Below are positions 1 through 6,423 of a stretch of 24,282 bases of DNA, piece by piece. A program made the translations under genes and the position numbers. The notes below the pieces were generated by a model, which had not been told where the DNA came from, ran no database searches, and worked only from the letters and a program-made list of their open reading frames with translations. Every line of letters begins with the position of its first letter. The stretch's first letter is position 1. Origin of the DNA: JAENVT01 sp031412355 (GTDB taxonomy: Bacteria; Actinomycetota; Acidimicrobiia; Acidimicrobiales; Ilumatobacteraceae); assembly GCA_031412355.1 (NCBI GenBank), contig JANOCR010000094.1, forward strand, positions 1 through 24,282. The letters are read 5' to 3'.

Positions 1-366
1 GTGTGGGGTGCGCTCGACACGCTCGACAACCTGAAGAAGGGTGGTCGCATCGGTGGTGCAAAGGCATTGCTGGCCTCCGCTCTGGCGATCAAGCCGATCA
101 TCGAAGTCCGCGACGGCAAGGTCGAGCAAGGCGGCAAGCAACGCACCCGGAGCAAGGCCCTCGCGTTTCTCGTCGAGAAGGTCTCAGCGGTCGAAGGTCT
201 CGACAGTCTGTTCGTGTTGCACGCCGATTGCCGCGACGTCGATCAGTTCGTGGCCATGCTGCGCCCTCACGTCGAAGGCGAGATCGTCGTCGGCGACATC
301 GGTCCGGTGGTCGGATCACACGCCGGACGAGGCACCATCGGCGTTGCCTTCTTCACCCGCTCCTGA
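1..366 (+). CDS. DegV family protein, C-terminal part (5' end outside window)
   Basis: This is the last 121 residues of a DegV-family protein, a family of fatty-acid-binding proteins; the bacterial FakB proteins present fatty acids to the FakA kinase. The segment begins LDTLDNLKKGGRIGG, matching the family's conserved motif before the lipid pocket. It continues with the IKPIIEVRDGKV strand and the R-T-R-S-K-A-L segment, and ends with the GPVVGSHAGRGTIGVAF motif typical of the DegV C-terminus. A full protein is about 280 residues, so the N-terminal half lies before base 1. The gene stops with TGA at 364-366, 50 bp before the kinase gene on the same strand. No fakA-like partner is in the window, so the physiological role is not shown. 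Confidence 0.88.
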   Translation: MWGALDTLDNLKKGGRIGGAKALLASALAIKPIIEVRDGKVEQGGKQRTRSKALAFLVEKVSAVEGLDSLFVLHADCRDVDQFVAMLRPHVEGEIVVGDIGPVVGSHAGRGTIGVAFFTRS

Positions 367-416
367 CCTATTGCCCGGTTTCCTCAGCCGTGCGCCACTA
401 GCGTTCGCGAGCGGAC

Positions 417-2138
417 ATGTCAGCAACAATTCCTGGCGCGGCCAGCCCTCCACCGATCTCTGCGTCGATTCTCGCCCAGCGTTACCAGCTGGAGCGACGC
501 CTCGCGCAAGGCGGCATGGCCGAGGTCTGGTTGGCGACCGATCTGGCCCTGACGCGACAGGTCGCCGTCAAGTTGCTGAAACCGACGCTGGCCGCCGACC
601 CGGTGGTGGCCGAGCGCTTCCGTCGTGAGGCGATTGCCGTCGCCCAATTGAGCCACCCCAACATCGTCGCTGTGTACGACGCGATCGAAGACACCAGTGG
701 CAGCAGCCGTCGTCTCGCGGTCGTCATGCAACTGGTCAATGGCAAGAGCCTGCGCCAACTGCTCGACGAGCAAAGGCGATTGAGCCCCGATCTCACCATC
801 CACATCGGCTCGTGCGTGGCCGCGGCACTCGACACTGCGCACCGCGCCGGACTCGTGCACCGCGACGTGAAGCCGGGCAACATCTTGATCACACCGGACG
901 GCCGAGTACTGCTGACCGACTTCGGGATCGCCAAGGGGCTCGGTGCAACCGGAGATGATCTCACCAGCGCCAATGTGATGATGGGTACGGCGAAGTACCT
1001 GTCGCCCGAGCAGGTCCGTGGCAAGAAGCTCGATGGTCGCGCCGATCTCTACTCGCTCGGGCTCGTCCTGTACGAGTGCCTCGCCGGGCGCGTTCCTTTC
1101 CTGGGAGAGACCGACACCGATACGGCGTTGGCGCGTCTCAACCGCGACCCCACCGATCTCGCTCGGCTGCGACCGACCTTGCCGTATGGTCTCGCCGAAC
1201 TGATCCACCGCCTGCTTGCCCGCCGCCCTATGGACCGCTTTGCCACCGGCTCCGAGCTCCGCGTCGCGCTGACCCGGATTGCCACGCACGTCGACGACCC
1301 GACGGGGTCGGCGACGCCACCCGCGGGCGCCATCGAGCGCCCTCCGACCGGACAGAACCCGGCCGTCACCCGCTATCCCGTAGCTGGTCTCGAGCCCGAT
1401 GCCATCGGCGGCTACCGACCCGTGCCTCGAAGCGGCCGGCCAGTGGGGCCCGCACATCGCGCCGATCGAACGCCCACCAGCACGACCCGACCGCGCCAGC
1501 GACCGAACCGAACTTTCGAGCACAGCCGCGGCCCGTCGCTGATCCTCGTCGGCGGGTTGTTGGCCGCTGCAGTGGTACTTGGCGGTCTGCTGTGGACCAC
1601 GCTCCGCGACGACACGCCTGACAGCGGCTTCGCCGCGCCGCCGACCGTCGTTCCCATCACAACCACCATCGCGCCGGACGCACCGACATCGAAGATCGTT
1701 CAAGTCACCACGTACGACCCGGAGGGTGACGACGGCCAGGAGAACGACGATCTGGTGGCTCTCACGATCGACGGTGATCCGGCCACGGTGTGGTCCACGC
1801 TGTGCTACGGATCGATGTCGCTCGGTGGCAAGCAAGGGGTCGGCATCGTCGCCGATCTCGGCACGGCTGCAATCGGCACGTTCACGGCCACGATCGCCAG
1901 TGCTCCGTATCAGATCCAGATCCTGACCGCCGGCGACGGATCAATCCCCGCACAGATCGCCGACTGGGGCTCACCGCTGAAGAAGGCAGTTGGCGCCGAT
2001 CCCGAGTCCGTCACCGTGTCGCTCAGCAAGCCGACGCGCTATGTGCTGGTGATGTTCAAGCAGCTGGCCCAGACCGACCAGTGCACCCGGAACCCCTATC
2101 GCGGCGACATCTCGGAAATGAACTTCGTCGCCACCTGA
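417..2138 (+). CDS. Membrane Ser/Thr protein kinase with extracytoplasmic discoidin-like domain
   Basis: A 573-residue PknB-type kinase. The N-terminal kinase domain (about 22-290) shows a Gly-rich loop (AQGGMAEV, 30-37), VAVK with Lys52, Glu71, HRDVKPGN with Asp150 and Asn155, DFG at 168-170 and SPE at 196-198, so it should be active. A Pro/Arg-rich juxtamembrane linker leads to one membrane helix (about 375-393). The outside domain (about 423-573) has the pattern T..Y.P.GDD.....D...L.IDGDPATVWST..Y, resembling the discoidin-like tail on mycobacterial MurJ (MviN). No PASTA repeats are present. ATG 417 lies 50 bp after the DegV gene. The gene occupies the place murJ has in mycobacteria, so peptidoglycan or envelope control is inferred. 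The CwlM-like protein downstream is a candidate substrate by analogy with PknB-CwlM; nothing in the sequence proves this. Confidence 0.93.
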   Translation: MSATIPGAASPPPISASILAQRYQLERRLAQGGMAEVWLATDLALTRQVAVKLLKPTLAADPVVAERFRREAIAVAQLSHPNIVAVYDAIEDTSGSSRRLAVVMQLVNGKSLRQLLDEQRRLSPDLTIHIGSCVAAALDTAHRAGLVHRDVKPGNILITPDGRVLLTDFGIAKGLGATGDDLTSANVMMGTAKYLSPEQVRGKKLDGRADLYSLGLVLYECLAGRVPFLGETDTDTALARLNRDPTDLARLRPTLPYGLAELIHRLLARRPMDRFATGSELRVALTRIATHVDDPTGSATPPAGAIERPPTGQNPAVTRYPVAGLEPDAIGGYRPVPRSGRPVGPAHRADRTPTSTTRPRQRPNRTFEHSRGPSLILVGGLLAAAVVLGGLLWTTLRDDTPDSGFAAPPTVVPITTTIAPDAPTSKIVQVTTYDPEGDDGQENDDLVALTIDGDPATVWSTLCYGSMSLGGKQGVGIVADLGTAAIGTFTATIASAPYQIQILTAGDGSIPAQIADWGSPLKKAVGADPESVTVSLSKPTRYVLVMFKQLAQTDQCTRNPYRGDISEMNFVAT

Positions 2139-2155
2139 CTCCGTCCGCTGCTTGT

Positions 2156-2161
2156 TAGTCT
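2156..2161 (+). promoter_or_regulatory. Putative -10 box (TAGTCT) for the ECF sigma gene
   Basis: TAGTCT fits the actinobacterial TANNNT -10 pattern. It ends 7 nt before position 2169, where the sigma-factor frame has an in-frame ATC. The same 7-nt spacing occurs before three other genes in this window. No convincing -35 element is visible. It lies in the 60-nt gap after the kinase stop codon. Confidence 0.4.
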
Positions 2162-2168
2162 CGCCGCC

Positions 2169-2771
2169 ATCGCAACACAGCTCGCCGACCACGAGCTGGT
2201 GACTGCAGCCCAGGGGGGAGACCGTGGGGCACTCGACCAGCTGCTCCGCCGTCACTACGACCGCGTGCACGCGGTGTGCCGGCGCATCACCGGTCACGAG
2301 GCCGACGCAGCCGACGCCGCGCAAGAGGCGATGATCGCGATGGTCCGCAATCTCGACCGGTTCGACGGTCGATCGTCGTTCGGAACTTGGGCGTATCGCA
2401 TCGCCACAAACGCCAGTCTCGACGAGCTTCGTCGCCGAAAGCGACGCGCCATGCCGGTCTCGGCCGACGATGACGATCATCACCGTCACCACGAGGTCGC
2501 CGATCCCGACAGTGGTCAACGCATCGATGCGATCGGCGACCACATGGCGCTCGACGCCGCGTTGCGTCAGCTCAGCGATGACTACCGTTTGCCGGTCGTG
2601 TTGCGCGACGTGGCCGACCTCGACTATGCCGAGATAGCTGCAGTGCTGGAGATACCCATCGGTACTGTGAAGAGTCGCATCGCCAGGGGTCGAGCTGCGC
2701 TGGCCGAGAGCCTGTCGCCGAGTACCGGGAACCAACCCACCGATCCCGAACGTCCAAGTAGAGCACCATGA
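2169..2771 (+). CDS. sigM: ECF-type RNA polymerase sigma factor (SigM-like)
   Basis: This protein directs RNA polymerase to a special promoter set, probably under control of the membrane anti-sigma factor encoded next. Region 2 is visible as the D-A-A-D-A-A-Q-E-A-M segment, then FDGRSSFGTWAYRIATNASLDELRRR. Region 4 is LDAALRQLSDDYRLPVVLRDVADLDYAEIAAVLEIPIGTVKSRIARGR, a standard helix-turn-helix described here by its parts. The first ATG/GTG/TTG in frame is GTG 2199, but the family's usual N-terminal helix (D-H-E-L-V-T-A-A-Q-G-G-D) begins before it. No standard start lies between the kinase stop and 2199. I therefore place the start at ATC 2169, the expected transcript start of the TAGTCT box; GTG 2199 is the fallback. 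The stop overlaps the anti-sigma ATG (ATGA). Position matches mycobacterial sigM. Confidence 0.88.
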   Translation: MATQLADHELVTAAQGGDRGALDQLLRRHYDRVHAVCRRITGHEADAADAAQEAMIAMVRNLDRFDGRSSFGTWAYRIATNASLDELRRRKRRAMPVSADDDDHHRHHEVADPDSGQRIDAIGDHMALDAALRQLSDDYRLPVVLRDVADLDYAEIAAVLEIPIGTVKSRIARGRAALAESLSPSTGNQPTDPERPSRAP

Positions 2772-3610
2772 ACGACGACGAACTGCCCCTCAGCCGCGAA
2801 TTGGCCAACGCCGAATTGGCCAGCGCCTACGTCGACGGCGCACTCGACGAAGCCGAACGAGCCGCTGCGGCAGCCAATCCGGACGTGATGGCCTTGGTCG
2901 ACTCGTTTGCCCGAGTGCGTGCGGCCATCAGCGATGTGGAGCCCGTCGTCTACAGCACACGCACGGCGGCAATCGCCGCTGCACTCGCCGAGTTCGACGC
3001 CAGGCACGCGGCCGACGACGGGTCGCCGGTCATCGCTCCGGCAGCGATCGTCACGTCACTTCAATCGCGGCGCATACGTTCGTACCGGATACTCACGGGC
3101 GTCGCCGCCGCCGCGCTGGTCGGTGTCATCGCCGTTGCCGCACTGAACTCCGGCGGCAACCGAGGCAACGACCTTTCGTCGACGGCCGCCACCGAGGCCC
3201 CCGCGGCTGGGGCAGCGGCCCCGGATTCACCCACCGCCAAGTCGACAGACGTCGAGTCAGCAGCAGGCGAAACGTTTGCAATTGCGGCCGCGGAAGCAGC
3301 GCCAACCGCCTTGGGTGTTCCCGTCATCGAAAGTGAAGAAGCGCTCGCGCAATACGCCACGGGTTTCGAGGCCGCCGCTGCGCCTGCAGCGGACATGGCA
3401 ACGACCGACGCACCCAGTATCGCTGCCGCCGATGCGGCCGGCGGCAGCGCCGACCGACTGCCAACGTGCGTCACCTCCGAGCAGATCGTGCTGGGTCCGA
3501 TCGTCTTCCAGGGAACGTCGGCGTACGCCGTGCGCGATTCGTCGAGTGGGGAACTTCAGGCCATCGCTTTAGACGATTGTCGGGTGCTGGCCGCGGTGCC
3601 CGCGCCGTAG
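2768..3610 (+). CDS. Membrane-bound anti-sigma factor, RsmA-like
   Basis: A 280-residue protein read as the partner of the upstream sigma factor. ATG 2768 overlaps the sigma stop in an ATGA, which implies translational coupling. Residues 1-60 (ELASAYVDGALDEAERAAAA) resemble a short anti-sigma domain but lack the HxxxCxxC zinc motif. One membrane helix follows at about 108-130 (ILTGVAAAALVGVIAVAAL). The outer part is a long Ala/Thr/Pro-rich stretch with little predicted order, ending in a compact domain with the protein's only two cysteines, Cys234 and Cys271, which could form a disulfide. Similarity to known anti-sigma proteins is weak, so the role rests mostly on position, topology and coupling. 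Confidence 0.78.
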   Translation: MNDDELPLSRELANAELASAYVDGALDEAERAAAAANPDVMALVDSFARVRAAISDVEPVVYSTRTAAIAAALAEFDARHAADDGSPVIAPAAIVTSLQSRRIRSYRILTGVAAAALVGVIAVAALNSGGNRGNDLSSTAATEAPAAGAAAPDSPTAKSTDVESAAGETFAIAAAEAAPTALGVPVIESEEALAQYATGFEAAAAPAADMATTDAPSIAAADAAGGSADRLPTCVTSEQIVLGPIVFQGTSAYAVRDSSSGELQAIALDDCRVLAAVPAP

Positions 3611-3642
3611 CTGCGACCGTTCGAGGCGCCGCTGCCCGGCAG

Positions 3643-3648
3643 TAGGCT
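3643..3648 (+). promoter_or_regulatory. Putative -10 box (TAGGCT), leaderless start of the 3656 gene
   Basis: TAGGCT fits TANNNT and ends exactly 7 nt before ATG 3656, so transcription would begin at or within one base of the start codon. TTCGAG at 3620-3625 lies 17 bp upstream but is a poor -35 match. No Shine-Dalgarno sequence precedes the ATG, which also suits a leaderless mRNA. It would separate transcription of the trxB block from the sigma/anti-sigma pair. Confidence 0.5.
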
Positions 3649-3655
3649 GAACGCC

Positions 3656-3982
3656 ATGCCGGGTAATCCTCTCACCGATCCAGACTGGGCGAAAGATGTC
3701 GCCGACACCGTCGAACGAGTCGTCGGCAAGGTACGCACCACCGTTACCGAACGCGCCGTGTTTGCCGTCCGTGCTGTGGTGTTCGGCCTGGTCATCGCCA
3801 TCGCAGCACCCGTAACCTTGGCACTGTTGCTGATCCTCAGCACCAAGTTCCTGCAGCGTCTCATCGACATCGGCACCGATCACGATTCGTCGGTGTGGAT
3901 CTCGTATGTGGTGCTGGGCGGATTGATGGTGCTGGGCGGTTCGTTGATGATGCGCAACCGTTACGAGAGCGAATCGTCATGA
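3656..3982 (+). CDS. Small two-helix membrane protein of unknown function
   Basis: A 108-residue protein I do not recognise with confidence. Residues 1-35 are hydrophilic and probably form an amphipathic helix (W-A-K-D-V-A-D-T-V-E-R-V-V-G-K-V). Two membrane helices follow, about 40-62 and 80-99, separated by a short loop (IDIGTDHDSSVW), with a charged C-terminus. The layout recalls small phage-holin-like or DUF1469-type membrane proteins, but the sequence does not settle this. Its TGA overlaps the trxB ATG (ATGA), so the two are probably translated together. As I recall it, mycobacteria have no gene between the anti-sigma gene and trxB, so this is an addition in this lineage. Confidence 0.75.
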   Translation: MPGNPLTDPDWAKDVADTVERVVGKVRTTVTERAVFAVRAVVFGLVIAIAAPVTLALLLILSTKFLQRLIDIGTDHDSSVWISYVVLGGLMVLGGSLMMRNRYESESS

Positions 3983-4920
3983 GCCACCACCACGTCGTCA
4001 TCGTGGGTTCGGGGCCCGCTGGTCTGACCGCAGCGATCTACGCCGCCCGAGCCAACCTGCATCCCCTGGTCATCGAAGGGGAACCATCGAGCACGTCCGA
4101 CCAGCCCGGTGGTCAACTGATGCTGACCACCGACGTCGAAAACTTTCCGGGGTTCCCTGACGGCATCATGGGACCCGAGTTGATGACCAAGCTTCGCGAG
4201 CAGGCGCAACGGTTCGGTGCCGAGTTCCTGACTGAGAAGGTCACCTCTGTCGACTTCAGCGAGCGCCCGTTCAAACTCAGTGTTCGTGATCGCCAGTTCA
4301 CCGCTGACGCCGCGATCGTGTCGACCGGCGCGCAGAGCCTGATGCTCGGCCTGGAAGCCGAGTCACGGTTACTCGGCTACGGCCTGTCGACGTGCGCGAC
4401 GTGCGACGGGTTCTTCTTCCGCGGGCAAGAGATCGCTGTTGCCGGTGGCGGCGACAGCGCAGTTGAGGAAGCAACCTTCCTCACCAAGTTCGCTTCGAAG
4501 GTCACCCTGATCCACCGTCGCGACACCTTGCGGGCTTCGAAGATCATGCAGGAGCGGGCGTTCAACAACCCGAAGATCGAGATGATGTGGAACACCGTGG
4601 TCGAAGACCTCGTGGGTGACTCGAAGCTCGAGGGCGCCGTTGTGCGCAACGTGCTGACCGACGAGGTCACCACATTGCCGGTCACAGGCTTGTTCGTTGC
4701 CATCGGGCACCGACCCAACACCGACCTGTTCAAAGGCCTCCTCGACATGGACGACCACGGCTACCTGATCACCCAACCCGGCTCGTCGTACACCAACGTT
4801 GCGGGTGTCTTTGCCTGCGGGGATGTGCAGGACCACACCTACAGACAAGCAATCACGGCGGCTGGATCCGGCTGCATGGCCGCCATCGACTGCGAGCGAT
4901 GGCTCGAATCGGTCGGCTGA
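3979..4920 (+). CDS. trxB: Thioredoxin reductase
   Basis: A 313-residue NADPH-dependent flavoenzyme that reduces thioredoxin in the cytoplasm. The FAD-binding motif GSGPAG is at 10-15, and the active-site disulfide motif CATC is at 139-142 (CATCDG). The NADPH motif GGGDSA is at 156-161, followed by the phosphate-binding HRRDTLRAS from 179. The late FAD motif (ACGDVQD) lies around 279-285. Length and motif order are normal for low-molecular-weight bacterial TrxB. An upstream extension of the frame to 3895 exists but overlaps the preceding gene; ATG 3979, in an ATGA overlap and followed directly by the VVIVGSGPAG strand, is the right start. Its substrate trxA is 107 bp downstream. Confidence 0.97.
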   Translation: MSHHHVVIVGSGPAGLTAAIYAARANLHPLVIEGEPSSTSDQPGGQLMLTTDVENFPGFPDGIMGPELMTKLREQAQRFGAEFLTEKVTSVDFSERPFKLSVRDRQFTADAAIVSTGAQSLMLGLEAESRLLGYGLSTCATCDGFFFRGQEIAVAGGGDSAVEEATFLTKFASKVTLIHRRDTLRASKIMQERAFNNPKIEMMWNTVVEDLVGDSKLEGAVVRNVLTDEVTTLPVTGLFVAIGHRPNTDLFKGLLDMDDHGYLITQPGSSYTNVAGVFACGDVQDHTYRQAITAAGSGCMAAIDCERWLESVG

Positions 4921-4995
4921 CAGCACGCTCGCGACCGTGCCGACCGTCACCGCTGCCCGGGGAATGCATGTCGTTTCGGTTCCGTTCAGGACGGG

Positions 4996-5001
4996 TAGCA
5001 T
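4996..5001 (+). promoter_or_regulatory. Putative -10 box (TAGCAT) upstream of trxA
   Basis: TAGCAT in the trxB-trxA gap fits TANNNT. A start near 5007-5009 would leave a leader of about 20 nt with a GAAAGG ribosome-binding site at 5015-5020, 7 nt before ATG 5028. The -35 region is poor. It would let thioredoxin be made independently of trxB. Confidence 0.4.
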
Positions 5002-5027
5002 CACGATTCCAATCGAAAGGACCCGCC

Positions 5028-5366
5028 ATGACCGCTGGCATCGTCACCCTCACCACCTCCACGTTCGACGAGACCGTGGCCGCGGCCGACAAGCCCGTCA
5101 TTGTTGACTTCTGGGCCGAATGGTGCGGCCCCTGCAAGATGATCGCACCCATCCTCGCCGAGATTGCGGCTGAGCACGGAGATCATCTCACCATCGCCAA
5201 ACTCAACGTTGACGAGAATCCCGAGATCGCCATGCGGTACAGCGTCATGAGCATCCCCACCCTGTTGATCTTCAACGGCGGTGAGGTGCGTAAGCGTCTC
5301 GTCGGCGCCAAGGGCAAAGGTAGTCTGCTGCAGGAGCTCGACGAATTTCTGCCTACTTCCCGCTGA
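5028..5366 (+). CDS. trxA: Thioredoxin
   Basis: A 112-residue classical thioredoxin that reduces disulfides in cytoplasmic proteins and is recycled by the adjacent TrxB. The active site is WAEWCGPCKM with Cys33 and Cys36. The cis-proline is Pro77 in SIPTLL, and the FNGGEVRKRLVGAKGK segment near the end is typical. The frame is open upstream to 4899, but ATG 5028 has a ribosome-binding site (GAAAGG, 5015-5020) and gives the normal length. The end of the gene overlaps the proposed ATT start of the CwlM-like gene by 22 nt. The trxB-trxA-cwlM order is the same as in mycobacteria. Confidence 0.97.
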   Translation: MTAGIVTLTTSTFDETVAAADKPVIVDFWAEWCGPCKMIAPILAEIAAEHGDHLTIAKLNVDENPEIAMRYSVMSIPTLLIFNGGEVRKRLVGAKGKGSLLQELDEFLPTSR

Positions 5367-6319
5367 CACCCGGTCAGCGCGGCGAGGCCATACGCGATCT
5401 GCAGCGCCGCCTCGGTGCCGCCGGGTTCCCACCCGTCGCTGCCGAGGCGGCGGTGTTTTGTAGCGCCACAGAGCAAGCCGTCCGTTCCTTTCAAACCGGT
5501 CGTGGCCTGCGCTGCGACGGGCTCTGCGACGAGCAGACCTGGACGGCGCTCGTCGAAGCAAGCTGGAACCTCGGCGATCGTTTGCTGTTCTTGACATCTC
5601 CGAACGTGCGCGGCGACGATGTCGCCGACTTGCAGTCGCGGCTCGCTCGTCTCGGCTTCGATTGTGGGCGTGTCGACGGAATTCTCGGGCCCAGAACCGC
5701 AAGGGCGCTGGAGGAGTTTCAATCGAACTGCGGTACTGCGGCCGACGGTGTCTGCGGAAGTGAAACCGTGCGCACTCTCACGATCATGAGCTCACAATCT
5801 GGCGCGGGTCCGGGCATTGCCGCCGTGCGCGAGCGCGAGCGGTTGCGAGCCGGCCTCGGCTCTGTCGCCGAATGCCGCATCGTGCTCGGACAATACGGCG
5901 GTCTAAGTGCTCTGACCAGAACGTTGTCTCGCGAGCTGCGACTTCGGGGGGCAACGGTGATGTCGCTCGACGAGCCCGATGCCGTGGCCCAGGCCAATGC
6001 GGCCAACCATTTCGCTGCCGACGTCTATCTCGGCTTCGAGAGCCACATCGAGCCCACCGCAACCGTGCAGTTCTACAGGGTCCCGACGTACGAATCGGCC
6101 GGCGGGCGCTCGTTGGCCGAACTGATCGTCGACCGCCTGGGCAAAATTGACGACGTGATCCCTGAAGTGCGCGGCATGCGCCTGCCAATGCTGCGCGAGA
6201 CGCGTATGCCGGCGGTCCAGTGCATCTTCGGCCCTGTGCGCACGGCCATCGACGCAGGTCCTGACATTGCCACGGCCGTCATTGAGGCTCTCGAGCAATG
6301 GGTCTCACGGTCTACCTGA
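5345..6319 (+). CDS. cwlM: CwlM-like peptidoglycan-binding protein with degenerate amidase domain
   Basis: A 324-residue protein with two peptidoglycan-binding repeats (about 5-72 and 86-145) and a C-terminal domain in the place of N-acetylmuramoyl-L-alanine amidase_3 (about 177-320). The amidase catalytic site is lost: where active enzymes have DPGHGG this has VLGQYGG (180-186), and the late catalytic Glu of PAVLVEIGF is Ile294 in PAVQCIFG. In mycobacteria CwlM is a cytoplasmic regulator of MurA activated by PknB; a similar job is inferred. There is no signal peptide. The first standard start is GTG 5453, but that would cut the first repeat in half. The frame opens at 5324, and ATT 5345 has AGGAG (5332-5336) 8 nt upstream, giving a complete repeat, so I choose it. 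Eight cysteines are an oddity. Confidence 0.85.
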   Translation: MSAYFPLTPGQRGEAIRDLQRRLGAAGFPPVAAEAAVFCSATEQAVRSFQTGRGLRCDGLCDEQTWTALVEASWNLGDRLLFLTSPNVRGDDVADLQSRLARLGFDCGRVDGILGPRTARALEEFQSNCGTAADGVCGSETVRTLTIMSSQSGAGPGIAAVRERERLRAGLGSVAECRIVLGQYGGLSALTRTLSRELRLRGATVMSLDEPDAVAQANAANHFAADVYLGFESHIEPTATVQFYRVPTYESAGGRSLAELIVDRLGKIDDVIPEVRGMRLPMLRETRMPAVQCIFGPVRTAIDAGPDIATAVIEALEQWVSRST

Positions 6320-6423
6320 GCATTTATCCACAGCCTTGTCCACTAGATGTGTGCAACCCTCAGCTTGACATTCCGATGATAATCCCACTCTTCGTGAGAT
6401 TGTATCAACGTAAAGTGTTCGCC
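6320..6423. promoter_or_regulatory. Convergent gap with a consensus DnaA box
   Basis: The gap lies between the convergent cwlM-like and parB genes. It contains TTATCCACA at 6324-6332, a perfect DnaA box starting 4 nt after the cwlM stop, and a weaker TTGTCCACT at 6336-6344, 12 bp on in the same orientation. The remainder is AT-richer than its surroundings. I see no convincing terminator hairpin: only a 3-bp CTC/GAG stem near 6390. Confidence 0.6.

Noticed and set aside
420..1835. A 471-codon minus-strand frame opposite the kinase
   Set aside because: Composition is Arg/Gly-rich with no domain pattern, and it mirrors the kinase codon structure.
6345..6423. Bidirectional terminator between the convergent cwlM-like and parB genes
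   Set aside because: No stem longer than 3-4 bp followed by a T run can be formed by eye.
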